Shown piece after piece: positions 10,091 through 20,935 of a stretch of 64,000 bases of DNA; position 1 is the stretch's first letter, and every line of letters begins with the position of its first letter. Source of the stretch: Diplonema papillatum. Lineage: Eukaryota > Euglenozoa > Diplonemea > Diplonemida > Diplonemidae. The stretch lies in NCBI GenBank assembly GCA_030068145.1, contig JAPJBO010000260.1, forward strand, positions 124,001 through 188,000. The letters are read 5' to 3'. The position numbers and the translations under genes are program-made. The notes below the pieces were generated by a model. That model was not told the origin of the DNA. It was given only the letters and a program-made list of their open reading frames with translations, and did not search any database.

Positions 10091-10189
10091 AGAGGCAAGA
10101 AAAGCATGACACATCACGTACGAAGAGATAACCGCGACACCGCTAATCGCCACAGATTATTTGCATTCTAACCCAAACTATCAGAGGCC

Positions 10190-10480
10190 GTCGCGGTCGA
10201 AGACGGCAACCCGAGCGAGGAGTAAGGTTGATAACCAGAGTGACAGTCATAATGGCTGGCTGAAGGCAAGGTTGCGTTGCAGGAGGAGAAAGTGGTGCTT
10301 GGCCGAGGATAAGACGGCTATGGCCGCAGGGGCAGAACAGAGAGACAGTGAGTCCTTCTTGTGGGGTAGTCGCGCCTTCGCAGTCCCAGGACCTCCGCCC
10401 GCTTGCATACAGCCGTCGACTGGCCTTTCCGACGAGTTGGAATGCACCGGAGAGCTTCCGGTTTCTCCCAGAGTAGAGGA
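10190..10480 (+). repeat. Dispersed repeat, copy 2 (partner 2145-2420)
   Basis: Aligns with 2145-2420 as described there. The shared right part is CGTCGACTGGCC-like text and GACGAGTTGGAATGC. Confidence 0.6.
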
Positions 10481-11002
10481 GCTGATGCAAACGCCACCTG
10501 GGCTTCTGAACGTGATTGCGGATCACCTTCTTGCCCAAACCCAAGAGGGATTGGAGTGTCGGAATGGCGCGCAAGGAGAGGCGCTGGCTTGTTTGCTTCT
10601 TTCGCTGGCGAGAGGAAGACTTCGGACACGACAAAGCCTTGGGTTCTTCGGGCTCTGCATCCTTCTGTTCCAGAGATCATAGAGCAGTTTGCCCACAACA
10701 ACATTAGCCTTGAATGGCATGCTTCGGGTGACCATTGCGTGCTTGTACTGGTCCTTGAAAACAATCGCGTTAGTCGTGACGGGTGGCAGAGGCCTGATCA
10801 AGATCTGCAGGATATCTTGGACAGCCCACAGATAGTGTATGTAGTAATGGCACCACGCAATCAAGAGTCCGGTGATAGACGAAAGGATGTGCTTGAGTCC
10901 AACTTGTGTCTGCATGGAAGGGAAGCTGATAAGAAGTTACTTCTTGATAAACTGCATGCCCTAGCAACTGAGCTTTTCCTTCAGTCCTCTGGGGAACGTT
11001 GA
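10403..11002 (+). CDS. Hypothetical ORF, 199 codons
   Basis: Its last 110 residues are evenly charged with predicted strands and helices (LEWHASGDHCVLVLVLE, QDILDSPQIVYVVMAP, KKLLLDKLHALATELFL). That reads like a real soluble domain, possibly of a transposon. The first third overlaps a dispersed repeat and is less convincing. The opposite strand is also open (10523-10915) but is unnaturally hydrophobic. No family recognised. Confidence 0.3.
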   Translation: MHTAVDWPFRRVGMHRRASGFSQSRGADANATWASERDCGSPSCPNPRGIGVSEWRARRGAGLFASFAGERKTSDTTKPWVLRALHPSVPEIIEQFAHNNISLEWHASGDHCVLVLVLENNRVSRDGWQRPDQDLQDILDSPQIVYVVMAPRNQESGDRRKDVLESNLCLHGREADKKLLLDKLHALATELFLQSSGER

Positions 11003-11169
11003 AAGGGGCCCGGTAGCGAGCTTTACGTAGGCTCCTGCAAGCGTGAGCCAACCGACTTCTGCGAGTCCTACGATAGCGTTCGAGTCTACTTTCCAACGAA
11101 TCCTTCATGTCACGGCGCCACGAAAGCACCACCCCCGGCTCCATTTTTCAAAAGGCTTGGCCCTTCTGT

Positions 11170-11425
11170 GGAAAGCCCAAGCAAGAGGAACCGTTTTGCT
11201 CACTCCAAAGCTCCCGGTTTGGCGCCGGTGCGTGGCGTTTGAAAAAGTCCACTACAAAAAAAAAAAGACACCCCAAGGTCAGTTCCCCGTAGTTCCCCCG
11301 TAGTTCCCCCTGGCTACACCGACCACACCAGTTATTATTATTTTTTTTTTTTCGGGGGTTCGCGTACAGGGATTTATATAGCTTTTCCTCCTCTGCAGAA
11401 AAGTCCTTTTCGCCCTCGGGGTCCT
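11170..11425 (+). repeat. Dispersed repeat (partner 47655-47900)
   Basis: Shares long stretches with 47655-47900, including GCAAGAGGAACCGTTTTG, TGCGTGGCGTTTGAAAAA, ACACCCCAAGGTCAGTTCCC and the GGCTACACCGACCACACC box. A reversed partial copy is at 22678-22735. Confidence 0.85.
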
Positions 11426-11639
11426 GTAGTGGATCCAAAATTAATTAGAATTGGTAGTCAAGAGGCAAGCACTACCAGGCCAGCCCAGGCTAACCCACCC
11501 AACCTCAGTGTTGGAACAAGAATCAGACGAAATGGTTAAGCTAATTTGTAAGAGAGGGGGGTCTGGGGGGCAGCGCCCCCCAGCGCACGGTACGGTACAG
11601 CGAAGAATTTCCGCACCGGTCAACTTCTAGTATTGAATC

Positions 11640-12690
11640 CAAATTCAGTTAGAACCGGTAGTCAACGTCTGATGCCGAACCCCAAATCTAATTAGAATCG
11701 GTACTCAACGTCCAATTTCCGATTCCAAATTTAAATAGAATTGGTAGTCAACGTTCAGGGTTGGCTCCAAATTTAATTAAAATTGGTAGGCAACGTCTAG
11801 GTTCGGATCCAAAATCAATTAGACTTGGTAGTCAACGTCTGATGCCAAATCCAAAAATTAATTAGAATTGATAGGCAACGTCCAGTTTCGGATCCCAAAT
11901 TTAACTACAATTGGTAGTCAACGTCCAGTTTCGGATTCCAAATTTAATTACAATCGGTAGTCAACGTCTGATGCCAAATCCAAAATTTAATTAGAATTGG
12001 TAGTCAACGTCCAATTTTGAATCCAAATTTAATTAGAATTGGTAGTCAACGTTCAATTTTGAATCCAAATTTAAGTAGAATTGGTAGTCAACGTTCAATT
12101 TTGAATCCAAATTTAATTAGAATTGGTAGTCAACGTTCAATTTTGAATCCAAATTTAATTAGAATTGGTAGTCAACGTTCAATTTTGAATCCAAATTTAA
12201 TTAGAATTGGTAGTCAACGTTCAATTTTGAATCCAAATTTAATTAGAATTGGTAGTCAATTTTGAATCCAAATTTAATTAGAATTGGTAGTCAACGTTCA
12301 ATTTTGAATCCAAATTTAATTAGAATTGGTAGTCAACGTTCAATTTTGAATCCAAATTCAATTAGAATTGGTAGTCAACGTTCAATTTTGAATCCAGATT
12401 TAATTAGAATTGGTAGTCAACGTTCAATTTTGAATCCAAATTTAATTAGAATTGGTAGTCAACGTTCAATTTTGAATCCAAAATTTAACTAGAATTGGTA
12501 GTCAACGTCCAATTTCGGATCCCAAATTTAATTAGAATAGGTAGTCAACGTCCAATTTCGGATCCCAAATTTAATTAGAATAGGTAGTCAACGTCCAATT
12601 TCCGATCCCAAATTTAATTAGAATTGGTAGTCAACGTTCAATTTCGGATCCCAAATTTAATTAGACTTGGTAGTCAACGTCTCGCCTACC
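11640..12690 (+). repeat. 42-bp minisatellite
   Basis: Some 25 units of about 42 bp built on AATTTAATTAGAATTGGTAG and TCAACGTTCAATTTTGAATC. Central units (12010-12480) are nearly identical; flanking ones are degenerate, typical of an array that turns over in its middle. Because 42 is divisible by three, a 14-residue repeat (NPNLIRIGSQRSIL) stays open; I do not consider it a gene. Confidence 0.95.
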
Positions 12691-12759
12691 ACCCCCCTTT
12701 GGCCCTCCGCCCCTGGCCCTCCTGCCTCCTCTTTCCCCGCCTCCGTTTTACTCTTCCTG

Positions 12760-12815
12760 CCCCCATGGCTTCGCCATGGCTTTCGCCATGACTTCGCCAT
12801 GGCTTCGCCATGGCT
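12760..12815 (+). repeat. Short GCCATGGCTTC tandem repeat
   Basis: Four to five copies of an 11-13-bp unit containing the NcoI-like palindrome CCATGG. Confidence 0.85.
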
Positions 12816-13069
12816 TCGTCCCTCACCCCCGCTGATCCCGGTTGGTAGTGACCCGGCCCTACCCCAACCCCCAGCCCAAAATTAAGGCAATTTTTTTTTT
12901 TTTTCGCGCTCGGGGTGGCCCCGAGCCCCAGACCCATATATAAATCACTGGCCACGTGCACCTTCTTTTCTCGGAAGGTAACGTTATTTGGGAGGCCAGG
13001 GGGGGGAGTCGGGGTACTGGCGGAGCAATTTCCGCCACCCAGTACTGGTGCTAGAGCTTCACCGGAACT

Positions 13070-13545
13070 TTGCTTCGCCAGAACTTAGCTTCGCCCGAAC
13101 TTTGCTTCTCCCAGAACTTTGCTTCGCCCGAACTTTGCTTCACCAGAACTTAGCTTCGCCCGAACTTTGCTTCGCCCGAACTTTGCTTCGCCCGAACTTT
13201 GCTTCACCCGAACTTTGCTTCACCCGAACTTTGCTTCGCCCGAACTTAGCTTCGCCCGAACTTTGTTTCGCCCGATCTTTGCTTCACCATAACTTCGCCC
13301 GAACTTTGCTTCACCAGAACTTAGCCCGGACTTTGTTTCGCCCGAACTTAGCTTCACCCGAACTTTGCTTCACCCGAACTTTGTTTCACCCGAACTTAGC
13401 TTCACCAGAACTTTGCTTCACCCGAACTTAGCTTCGCCCGAACTTTGTTCACCCGAACTTAGCTTCACCAGAACTTTGCTTCACCAGAACTTAGCATTGC
13501 CCGAACTTAGCTTCGCCCGAACTTTGCTGTTCCCCGAACTTTAAC
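13070..13545 (+). repeat. 16-bp minisatellite
   Basis: About 30 units of GAACTTTGCTTCGCCC with variants (TTAGC, TTCACC, TTCACCA). The period of 16 rotates the frame, so the long open frame across it is an artefact. Confidence 0.95.
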
Positions 13546-13559
13546 TGCCGCCTCCAGTC

Positions 13560-14820
13560 TCGCCACGCGCCGGCCTTAGCCGAGCGCACGTACTTTTTTG
13601 GGTGAGTTGCCTCACCCAACCGCTGCAGTGCATAACACCCTGTCCAGGTCAATTCCGGTCCGGGCGGCTCGCCGCGTGCGCTGCAGCCGCGTAAGTCGGT
13701 ACCGACGACGCCCATACGGGGCGCCGCCGCCGCAGCCCCCCCGTGAAAACCCCACCATCCACCTCCAAGCGATGCAAACGGCCAGCATCCGGGATGTTGA
13801 AGACCTGTGAAAAGGTCACGAAGTGCGCGGGCTCACGAAAAAGGCGCGTGCGGAAGCCAACGAAGCCCGCCCTGCAAGATCCATCGCCCAGGACGAGCGC
13901 CCTAGTTCGCGCGAGATCAGATCGACGGGCCGCCTCCCAGAGACCAGCCGCAATCACCGACCCTGTGCTCTTCCGGAACGCAGGGTGCCGCGACCACGAC
14001 CGCGGCCCGTATGAAGAAAGCCGCCGGCTACCGAAGCCCGCCGCGCGCTGCTGCAGAGGGCACCACGGTACCGACGAAGCCGCCCCGACCCGAGGAACAC
14101 GGCCTCGACCGGACGAGATCCCACTGTCGTCGTGGTACGCGGGCTCTCGGTGCCGCAGGCGTTGGCTCCGTTTCCCTTCGTCTGCTGCAGGACGCAGGAC
14201 GACGGCTCCTGTTTCGGCCATCACCAATGGCGGGGCCTGAGCTGCAGTCCCGGCACGCTGGCAAGCCAAATAAACGACAAGGCCATCTGCCTGCCCAGGT
14301 CTTCATCGACCCGGGCAGGCAGCCGCCGAGCACTTGCGGAGCCGCCAGTATCACGATGGCGCTGATCATGCAGCCCGTGCCGGTCGCTTTCTCGCGTAGC
14401 GTTTACACCCTCTTCTTGGGTAGCCAGCTCGGAGTCGGCATGTGCCTCGCACGTTGTCCTGAATTTCCGCCATGAGGGGCTGAACCGTCCCGACCAGATC
14501 TCTCGCGCTCGTCGTAGCGATTCCGTGCTCGAAGAGGCACCTAGACCAGCCCTTTCATTCCGTCCACGAATGCCGCGTATTCTGCTTTCGCGCGGATTGA
14601 GGCGTGAGCGTCGGGCTCTTTCGCTCTTTCTCACTGGTGTCTGAATGAGAGGGACGGAAGACAGGCGACGTGCGGCGCAACTCGGAATGCGGCCAGCGTG
14701 CCGTGTACGTGGCTCGGGATCTCAGGGCCGAGTATGTCGGGCTGGATTGCGCGCGAGAGCGGTGGCCAAGCTGCCAGTCGGACCACGGCGGGTGCTCCTC
14801 GAGGTTCAGAGGCAATGCTT
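13560..14820. other. GC-rich stretch, no gene assigned
   Basis: Both strands stay open in several frames because GC content is high. None of the frames shows a motif I recognise, so I do not assign a gene. A decayed retroelement or unrecognised exon remains possible between 13700 and 14640. Confidence 0.25.
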
Positions 14821-14825
14821 GCGGG

Positions 14826-16110
14826 CGGTGGAAGCGTATCCCCCGCGGTCCGTCCCCGTCGCCCCCCGCTTGCCTGCTGTCAGTACCGCCCCGACTCACT
14901 CTACCATCAGCCCATCCTCACAGCCAATCGCACGCGGAGTGGTCCTGGACGGACCCCCCCCCCGCAGTCTGTCCCCGTCGCCCCCCTTTTGCCTGCTGTC
15001 AGTACCGCCCCGACTCACTCTACCATCAGCCCATCCTCACAGCCAATCGCACGCGGAGTGGTCCTGGACGGACCCCCCCCCGCGGTCCGTCCCCGTCGCC
15101 CCCCTCTTGCCGCTGTCAGTACCGCCCCGACTCCCTCTACCATCAGCCCATCCTCACAGCCAATCGCACGCGGAGTGGTCCTGGACGGACCCCCCCCCGC
15201 GGTCCGTCCCCGTCGCCCCCCTCTTGCCGCTGTCAGTACCGCCCCGACTCCCTCTACCATCAGCCCATCCTCACAGCCAATCGCACGCGGAGTGGTCCTG
15301 GACGGACCCCCCCCCCGCAGTCTGTCCCCGTCGCCCGCCTCTTGCCTGCTGTCAGTACCGCCCCGACTCACTCTACCATCAGCCCATCCTCACAGCCAAT
15401 CGCACGCGGAGTGGTCCTGGACGGACCCCCCCCCGCGGTCCGTCCCCGTCGCCCCCCTCTTGCCGCTGTCAGTACCGCCCCGACTCCCTCTACCATCAGC
15501 CCATCCTCACAGCCAATCGCACGCGGAGTGGTCCTGGACGGACCCCCCCCCGCGGTCCGTCCCCGTCGCCCCCCTCTTGCCGCTGTCAGTACCGCCCCGA
15601 CTCCCTCTACCATCAGCCCATCCTCACAGCCAATCGCACGCGGAGTGGTCCTGGACGGACCCCCCCCCCGCAGTCTGTCCCCGTCGCCCGCCTCTTGCCT
15701 GCTGTCAGTACCGCCCCGACTCACTCTACCATCAGCCCATCCTCACAGCCAATCGCACGCGGAGTGGTCCTGGACGGACCCCCCCCCGCGGTCCGTCCCC
15801 GTCGCCCCCCTCTTGCCGCTGTCAGTACCGCCCCGACTCCCTCTACCATCAGCCCATCCTCACAGCCAATCGCACGCGGAGTGGTCCTGGACGGACCCCC
15901 CCCCGCGGTCCGTCCCCGTCGCCCCCCTCTTGCCGCTGTCAGTACCGCCCCGACTCACTCTACCATCAGCCCATCCTCACAGCCAATCGCACGCGGAGTG
16001 GTCCTGAACGGACCCCCCCCCGCGGTCTGTCCCCGTCGCCCCGGCGCAGGCGCGGTGTGACCGGCTGGTGCCCCTCTTGCCTGCTGTCGGTACCGCCCCG
16101 ACTCACTCCA
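14826..16110 (+). repeat. 117-119-bp minisatellite with 353-bp higher-order unit
   Basis: About ten monomers containing CCATCAGCCCATCCTCACAG, starting near 14904, 15023, 15140, 15257, 15376, 15493, 15610, 15729, 15846 and 15963. Spacings run 119, 117, 117 and repeat, giving a 353-bp higher-order unit. C-runs of 8-10 occur in each monomer. All three plus frames are open for 445-580 codons, a by-product of the period. Confidence 0.95.
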
Positions 16111-16439
16111 CCATCAGCCCACCCTCGCAGCCAATCACTCGCACGCGCGGAGTGGCACTGGACGGACACCATCCGGGCTGGATGGCTACCTCTTCGATCG
16201 TACCGTGTCGTGCTTCTGGCGGTTGCACTCATTCGAATCATCGTCTTCGCGCGGTCGCTTTGCGACCCTTACCTTTCCTTGCTGGTTCGCATGCTTCCGC
16301 GACCCTTATCTTCGCTTTCACGGGCGGCGCTTGAAGCAGAGAAGTTTGAGAAAACAAGGGGAGGCGGGAAAGAAACGACTAAGGTAGTGGAGGAGGGGCC
16401 GTTGTTATTGGTGCTGGTTTTGAGGAATACGGAAAAGTA

Positions 16440-16570
16440 AGGATTTTTTTGCGGTGGTCTCCGCTGGCCCGGTAGTTTGTGCTACCACCAACTTCTTTTA
16501 CACTCGTTCTCTTCTCTACTCACTACTGTACGTACTCTTTCACTCTTTTTCTCACTTTGGCTAGTTTTAT
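16440..16570 (+). repeat. Dispersed repeat (partners 42205-42670, 42955-43080)
   Basis: GCGGTGGTCTCCGCTGG, GGTAGTTTGTGCTACC and CTACTCACTACTGTACGTAC are shared with 42205-42265, 42610-42670 and 42955-43060. It ends in TTGGCTAGCC text that continues into another family at 16810-16860. Confidence 0.75.
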
Positions 16571-16893
16571 TTCCCTTCACTGGGATGGCTGCCGTGACGA
16601 GCCTAGCTTCTTCGTATCACATGCGGAGAGAGAGAGAGAGAGGGAGAGTGGAGAGAACGACAGTGAGGGTTTGGAGGAGGACGCGGCGTGCGTCGGGGCC
16701 CGTGAGGAAGCACTGACCACCTTGCTGGATAAAACCTGCCTTGGAAGAGGCACCTTATTACTCGCGGGGGTAGGCACCCCTCTTCCGTGTGCCTCCACGC
16801 GGAAGGAACACTAGGCTAGCCAAAAAAGACTCCTGTGACCGACACCACGAACACTTTCGGAAAGAAACCACGGGGAGCGGAGGAGGGGCATAC

Positions 16894-17149
16894 AACGAAG
16901 TGTGTCGCTGAACATTCTCCGGTGGGGACCGCTTCTCCCGATGATGGAGGCGCTGCTTTCGGCGGGGATGACGAAGCGCGAGCTTTTCGACGCAGCCGGC
17001 GACGGCGATTCCGGAGGCTTCTCGTGCACGCTGCTGGTGTATGACTGGGGCCGGATGGAAGACCCGTCGTCGCTGGCGGGGCGGCTTACGTCCGAAACGC
17101 GGACGGTCGCCGTCATCCCCCAGCCGCCATCGTCTTCTTCGCCCACGGG
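16894..17149 (-). CDS. Putative internal exon, Ser/Pro-rich
   Basis: On the minus strand an acceptor-like CCGAAGCAG precedes 17149 and a GTATGCC donor follows 16894, the same donor core as other exons here. The 256-nt exon reads PVGEEDDGGWGMTATVRV and then a Ser/Pro-rich stretch (EKPPESPSPAASKSS). Third positions are strongly G/C. The plus strand is also open here (start at 16941) and reads plausibly, so strand is not certain. It starts in phase 0 and so cannot follow the 17739-18063 exon directly. Function unknown. Confidence 0.4.
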
Positions 17150-17239
17150 CTGCTTCGGCACTTTCTTTGCATTCTCCGCATTGTGGCGCACGACAGCACC
17201 GTAGTGCCGGGCGGCAACGCCCGGCGACGGAAACGACCT

Positions 17240-17350
17240 GTAGGTATTAGGACAATACTCGACGTAGTTGCTTTGGCTCCGAATGGAAGGGAGGAAACAT
17301 AGAGGCACAGGGGAAAATACAAAACAAACACAATCTGGTACAAACACAAC
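17240..17350 (-). repeat. Retroelement 3'-end-type repeat (partners 32325-32515, 50330-50545)
   Basis: ACTCGACGTAGTTGCTT, GGAAGGGAGGAAACATAGAG and AAACACAATCTG recur at 32325-32415 and, inverted, after the RNase H relic at 50330-50420. That last position suggests the family is the 3' end of that element. Confidence 0.7.
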
Positions 17351-17738
17351 CACGGTGATTTCGGACTTGGGGGTGGTGCCGTAGAGTAGTCCTTGTTTCT
17401 AGACTGTTTCGAGTTTTACGAGTTATGTTCGTGTAGCATTTGAGTTCTGGCGCTTGGGTTCTTGCGTGCACGAACCACATGAAATAGCATGCACTTTAGG
17501 ACATCGCCAGTCATTGCATCGTAACTGCGGCAACATGTAGCTGGCCGAGCAGTCGTCGCAATGTGTGCCAAGCACTTCTGCTGTTCATTCCGATGCTCAA
17601 AAAAAGTCACGAGTAGCGCGGCCGGGCCCGCTTATGCAGAAGTCAGAAAAGAACGATCGGAAACCTTGAAGACACCCGTTCCCGGAAACGGCCCCAGCCG
17701 CTGTTCGAAAGGGGCAACTGCTGGAAAGCCACGCATAC

Positions 17739-18063
17739 CGCTTCACGTCTTGGAGGGACAGCCCGACGGCGGGGCTCGCGCCGTGCAGCATGCAGAGAGA
17801 GTTCCAGTCGCTCTCCGTCATTTCCTGCCCGCGGGTGACCCGCCCCCAGGCCACGGCCTCTTCGAACGACCAGAAGCCGTTCTTGTCGGCATCGACGAGC
17901 TCGAAGAGCCGCTCCACGGGGCCTTTCACGTCCGAAAGCGCCCGCTTCCTTGGCACGCTGGCGGTCCGCTTCTTCTTCGGCAACTCTTCCTTCGCTGGCG
18001 GCGCTTCGCTCGCCGTCGGAGCAGGCGGTTGTCTCGGTGAGTACAACCGCGTGGTGACTTCGA
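17739..18063 (-). CDS. Exon of an EF-hand protein
   Basis: The exon starts after acceptor ACCAACACAG (18064 side) and ends at donor AAGCG/GTATGCG. It encodes a basic, Pro-rich stretch, then VERLFELVDADKNGFWSFEE. The loop D-A-D-K-N-G-F-W-S-F-E-E has the Asp/Asp/Asn/Glu ligands of a canonical calcium-binding EF-hand. A second helix pair follows (MTESDWNSLCMLHG) but its loop partner would lie in the next exon. Its 5' phase (1) fits the 3' phase of exon 18716-19060, so the two are taken as one gene. It ends in phase 2; the next exon was not found. Confidence 0.65.
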
Positions 18064-18589
18064 CTGTGTTGGTGGTTTCGATAACACTGCGTGAGCTAGC
18101 TCGTGTGATTCACTTGCCCGAGAGCTGGACTTGAAAGAAGTGTGTATTACGTGTTAATTGTCGACGACACTGTTGATGTGTCCACGTCAAATTTTGTGTG
18201 GGCATTGAGTTCTAATGAAGGCAGGCGGAAAGCAGCAATGCGGCTCATACAAGGCTTCATTCGGTGCAAACCCGGAACCCATCTGCCCGACCAGCAGGGG
18301 GTGTAGCGGACTCCCGTGGCCATGACAGACAACGGAGGCCCGAGATTCACTAACCGGTGCATTGGGCTGAGTTCGCTGTTACATGCCCGGTTGCCACTAG
18401 ACGGAATCGGAATCGGATGATGAAGTCTCCAGCTGCCAGCAACGAAGCAGCCATGATGAGTTGTACCCCCAAACAGAAGAACGACCGTGGTGACTGTTCC
18501 CGTGTCACGTATCAAAAGGTTGGCTCGGTACGATACGCGTTGGTTTGGCAAGTTTCCGAACGCAAGAAGAGTCCGGTTGAATGTGCCTG

Positions 18590-18660
18590 TTTTTGTGTTT
18601 CCGACGATCCCGTGGGACGTACAGATTGGCGCCTTTCGACCGTTTGTTTGTTGTGTGTGT
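18590..18660 (+). repeat. Dispersed intronic block, GTGGGACGTACAGATTGG
   Basis: TGTTTCCGACGATCCCGTGG followed by GACGTACAGATTGG recurs at 24600-24640, 28150-28175, 42810-42840 and 46780-46835, always in this orientation, which is antisense to the neighbouring exons. At 24530-24690 it is joined to the intron-3'-end repeat. Confidence 0.75.
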
Positions 18661-18715
18661 TGTCGTTGCGCGCGTGTTTTTTCTTGTGTCTCGCAATGCC
18701 CCGGACTTCGCATAC

Positions 18716-19060
18716 CGATGTTCTGCCGAGTCATCCGCTTCGCGGGCTTCGGTTTGGGCGGCTTGCGAGGCGGGGGCGAAGGATCTCTGGGGCCGATGGC
18801 TTTCCACGAGGGCCGCCCCTTGCGTGAGAGGGACACCTGCCTGCTTTGCTGCTGGACGATCACGCGGCGGGTCGGCTCGGTGCTCTGCGAGCGGTTCAGG
18901 CGTTCGAAGGTGCCTTCGCCCGCATGCTTCCCGAGGACCTGCGACGTCGCGCAGACCCACGGTTTGAACGTGTGCCGCGTCGCCTCGTGCTCCTCCTCCC
19001 ACTTCTTCTCCGCCGCCGCCAGGGTAACCGCCGAGTCCCGCTCCTCCTTCAGCTCCATTC
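18716..19060 (-). CDS. Coiled-coil exon joined to the EF-hand exon
   Basis: Bounded by acceptor ACCCCCACCCAG and donor CATCG/GTATGCG. It encodes MELKEERDSAVTLAAAEKKW and further charged helix, then GTFERLNRS and a basic, Pro-rich tail (SPPPRKPPKPKPAKRM). Helix with heptad-like spacing suggests a coiled coil. The ATG lies only two bases after the acceptor, so it may be internal or a trans-spliced first exon. It ends in phase 1, matching the EF-hand exon. Together they suggest a cytoskeletal or flagellar calcium-responsive protein, which is only an inference. Confidence 0.55.
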
Positions 19061-19109
19061 CTGGGTGGGGGTGTTTGCGGTTCTTTTTTATGGTAACAAG
19101 CTTGCTTGT

Positions 19110-19200
19110 CTATATCAAAAAGTGTCGGATGGCAGCGTGCTGTGTTAAATCACTCAAAACAGGGTTTACACACGTACGCACAAACAAAAAATATGCCGGC
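19110..19200 (+). repeat. Degenerate copy of an element end (see 22737)
   Basis: GGATGGCAGCGTGCTGT, AAAACAGGGTTTACACACG and GTACGCACAA follow the order seen at 22780-22835, but the match is interrupted. Tentative. Confidence 0.3.
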
Positions 19201-20086
19201 TGTGCCTACCCTAGAACAAATGGATCTTCCGAACTTAGATTGGGATACCATTCCAGTCGTACTATATCGCGTGTTCGAACTAACAGTCTCCGTAGTCCCG
19301 TAATCGGAAGAATGTACACCGCACTAGAGAAGAACTCCCAATTTCGCCCAGCACGGGTGCAAACATGGGCGCCGAAGCCACCTTAGAAGGAGCGGCGTGC
19401 AGCAAGCGGGAGGCATGAGACGTCAGGGTAAGGGCCATGTGTGCCGGGACTGCCGATAGCTTACAGTGCCAACAGCACTTGGAAATTACAATGAGTGGTG
19501 CAGGCGTCGGCGGAACTTCAAACTGGCAGGGTATATGCCGACTCCCGTCAATTGGGTTACTTCGTAGTCCCGTAATCGAAGAATGTTGAAGCGGAATAAA
19601 CCTGGGACACCGCATTAACGAAGCCCCAATTATTGACTGGGTCTCTCGTTCGAGCTCGGAGGGTTGCATATGACCTGCGGAGAGCGCTTTTGCGAGCTGA
19701 AAGGTCTCGGGATCCCATAAAGAGGCCATGCCAGGGTTTCGACCAGAGGTTCCTTCCGGTCCAGCATTTTTTTCTGGCTAGCTAGTCCGAGCATCTTGCA
19801 CCAAGTCCAGATGTGCTCGGAATGCGGTCTCGGGCGTGTGAACTTCCTCTGAAAAACTGCGGCGGCTCCCAAACTTTGATAAGGATGGATTGAACTCTTG
19901 CCCTGGTCGGACCAGAAAGAGACGCTCACGCTTGCGCGCCCTTTTCGGGGAAACAGCCATATCTGGCTGGGAGACATTCGAACTGCTCGTGTTGTCCGAG
20001 CGGACTACGTTCTTGCCGGCAAGGGGGTAAGCAGACCTCGTTGGTAAAGGCGTTGATAACACGAGTCAGAAGATGACCGCTGGTAC
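19201..20086. other. Intron-like stretch, no gene seen
   Basis: No convincing exon. A 22-bp phrase ending CCCGTAATCGGAAGAATG (19290-19315) recurs at 19563-19586, a small dispersed duplication. Confidence 0.3.
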
Positions 20087-20613
20087 CGACGGCTGCCCTC
20101 GCGTCTGGCCGGCTGCGTGTGCTGGCTCTGGGCGGAGCGGCCGCGGATCGACGGCTCGGCGGAGCGCACGGACGTGAGGTGGAGGACCGACGGGCCTCGG
20201 TCACGCGCGGTGGGGCTCTTCTTGCGCGCGGACTGGGGGGATCCGTCGTCTTCGAAGCCTTGCAGCGATGATATATCATCGTACGGGTTGCTCCTCGCCG
20301 CGTGGCTACGCGGCGACACACTGGGTCGCCTATACGGCACGTCTGATGCGGAACGGTGGAAGGGAGAGCGGCGGTCCCTCGATGGGAGACGAGCCTCTGA
20401 AGGGGTGTCCTCGAAGTTGAGCAGCTCTGAGGCTGCCTGTGTGTACCTTTGCCTTGGGCTCAGCTGAGGCGCGGGTCGGGACGATCGGAACGGGCTTCGA
20501 GAGGACCGAGACGGCCGGCGGACGGTGCCGAGGGAGCCGGCGATCGCGTTTTCGGCCGGGTCTATCTCGATGGGCGCGAACCTGCCGGCCACCGGCCACG
20601 ACGCCCACGTCGG
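20087..20613 (-). CDS. Ser/Arg-rich internal exon
   Basis: Acceptor GTACGCGCAG precedes CCGACG at 20613 in phase 0; the likely donor is CGTCG/GTACCAG at 20087 (phase 2), though CGAG/GTCTGC further on would give phase 1 and fit the next exon at 19060. It encodes roughly 175 residues rich in S, R and P (RRPSRSSRSPFRSSRPAPQL) with one acidic helical island (AASELLNFEDTPSEARL) and DDISSLQGFEDDGSPQSA. It looks like a disordered phosphorylatable linker. No domain recognised. The dispersed repeat lies directly upstream in its intron. Confidence 0.5.
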
Positions 20614-20690
20614 CTGCGCGTACCTGACGGGTTTTTAGAGGTAAAGTTTGCTTGAAATTCCGGGGGTTTTGGAGCGACTTTCTCGAGGGC
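20614..20690 (-). repeat. Intron-3'-end repeat
   Basis: On the minus strand it reads CCCCCGGAATTTCAAGCAAA, CTTTACCTCTAAAAAC and then the acceptor of the 20613 exon. Member of the family described in the findings. Confidence 0.7.
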
Positions 20691-20699
20691 GGCGAGCAG

Positions 20700-20935
20700 C
20701 ACGAAGAACACTCGCGGAGTCGGGGCCAGCGCTGATAAAACGAAGTGGAAGCAAACACGGCGATCAGCACCAACTGGCCGAAGGTGATAAAAATGATGAG
20801 GCAAATGTTTCTCGTTCTTCGCGAGCATACAGAGTGTAACCTCTCTGCTTCTTCGTTGGCTTCGTTTTCTCTTTCATGTGCAAGCGTTGCTCCGATAATG
20901 TTCCCTTCAGTAGAAGTGCACAGATCCAAAGAAAT
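20700..20935 (-). CDS. Membrane-segment exon fragment
   Basis: A minus-strand frame reads STEGNIIGATLAHEREN, a charged helix (EANEEAERLHS), a basic patch (CSRRTRN) and then ICLIIFITFGQLVLIAVFAS, a clear single transmembrane segment, followed by FYQRWPRLREC. Basic residues before the segment put the N-terminal side in the cytosol by the positive-inside rule. No ATG in frame; boundaries are unclear. A broken copy is at 26205-26425. It may be the exon before 20087-20613, but phases could not be matched. Confidence 0.45.

Noticed and set aside
12017-12492. Perfect 14-residue peptide repeat
   Set aside because: A 42-bp minisatellite keeps the frame open by arithmetic; no start context, flanking exon or unique sequence supports a gene.
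14645-16440. Three long overlapping plus-strand proline/serine-rich frames
   Set aside because: They are translations of the 117-119-bp minisatellite, whose period rotates the frame; identical peptides appear in all three frames.
16902-17204. Plus-strand gene start at 16941 (MMEALLSAGMTKREL)
   Set aside because: Reads well, but neighbouring exons are on the minus strand and the minus reading has an acceptor and a GTATGC donor. Kept only as an alternative.
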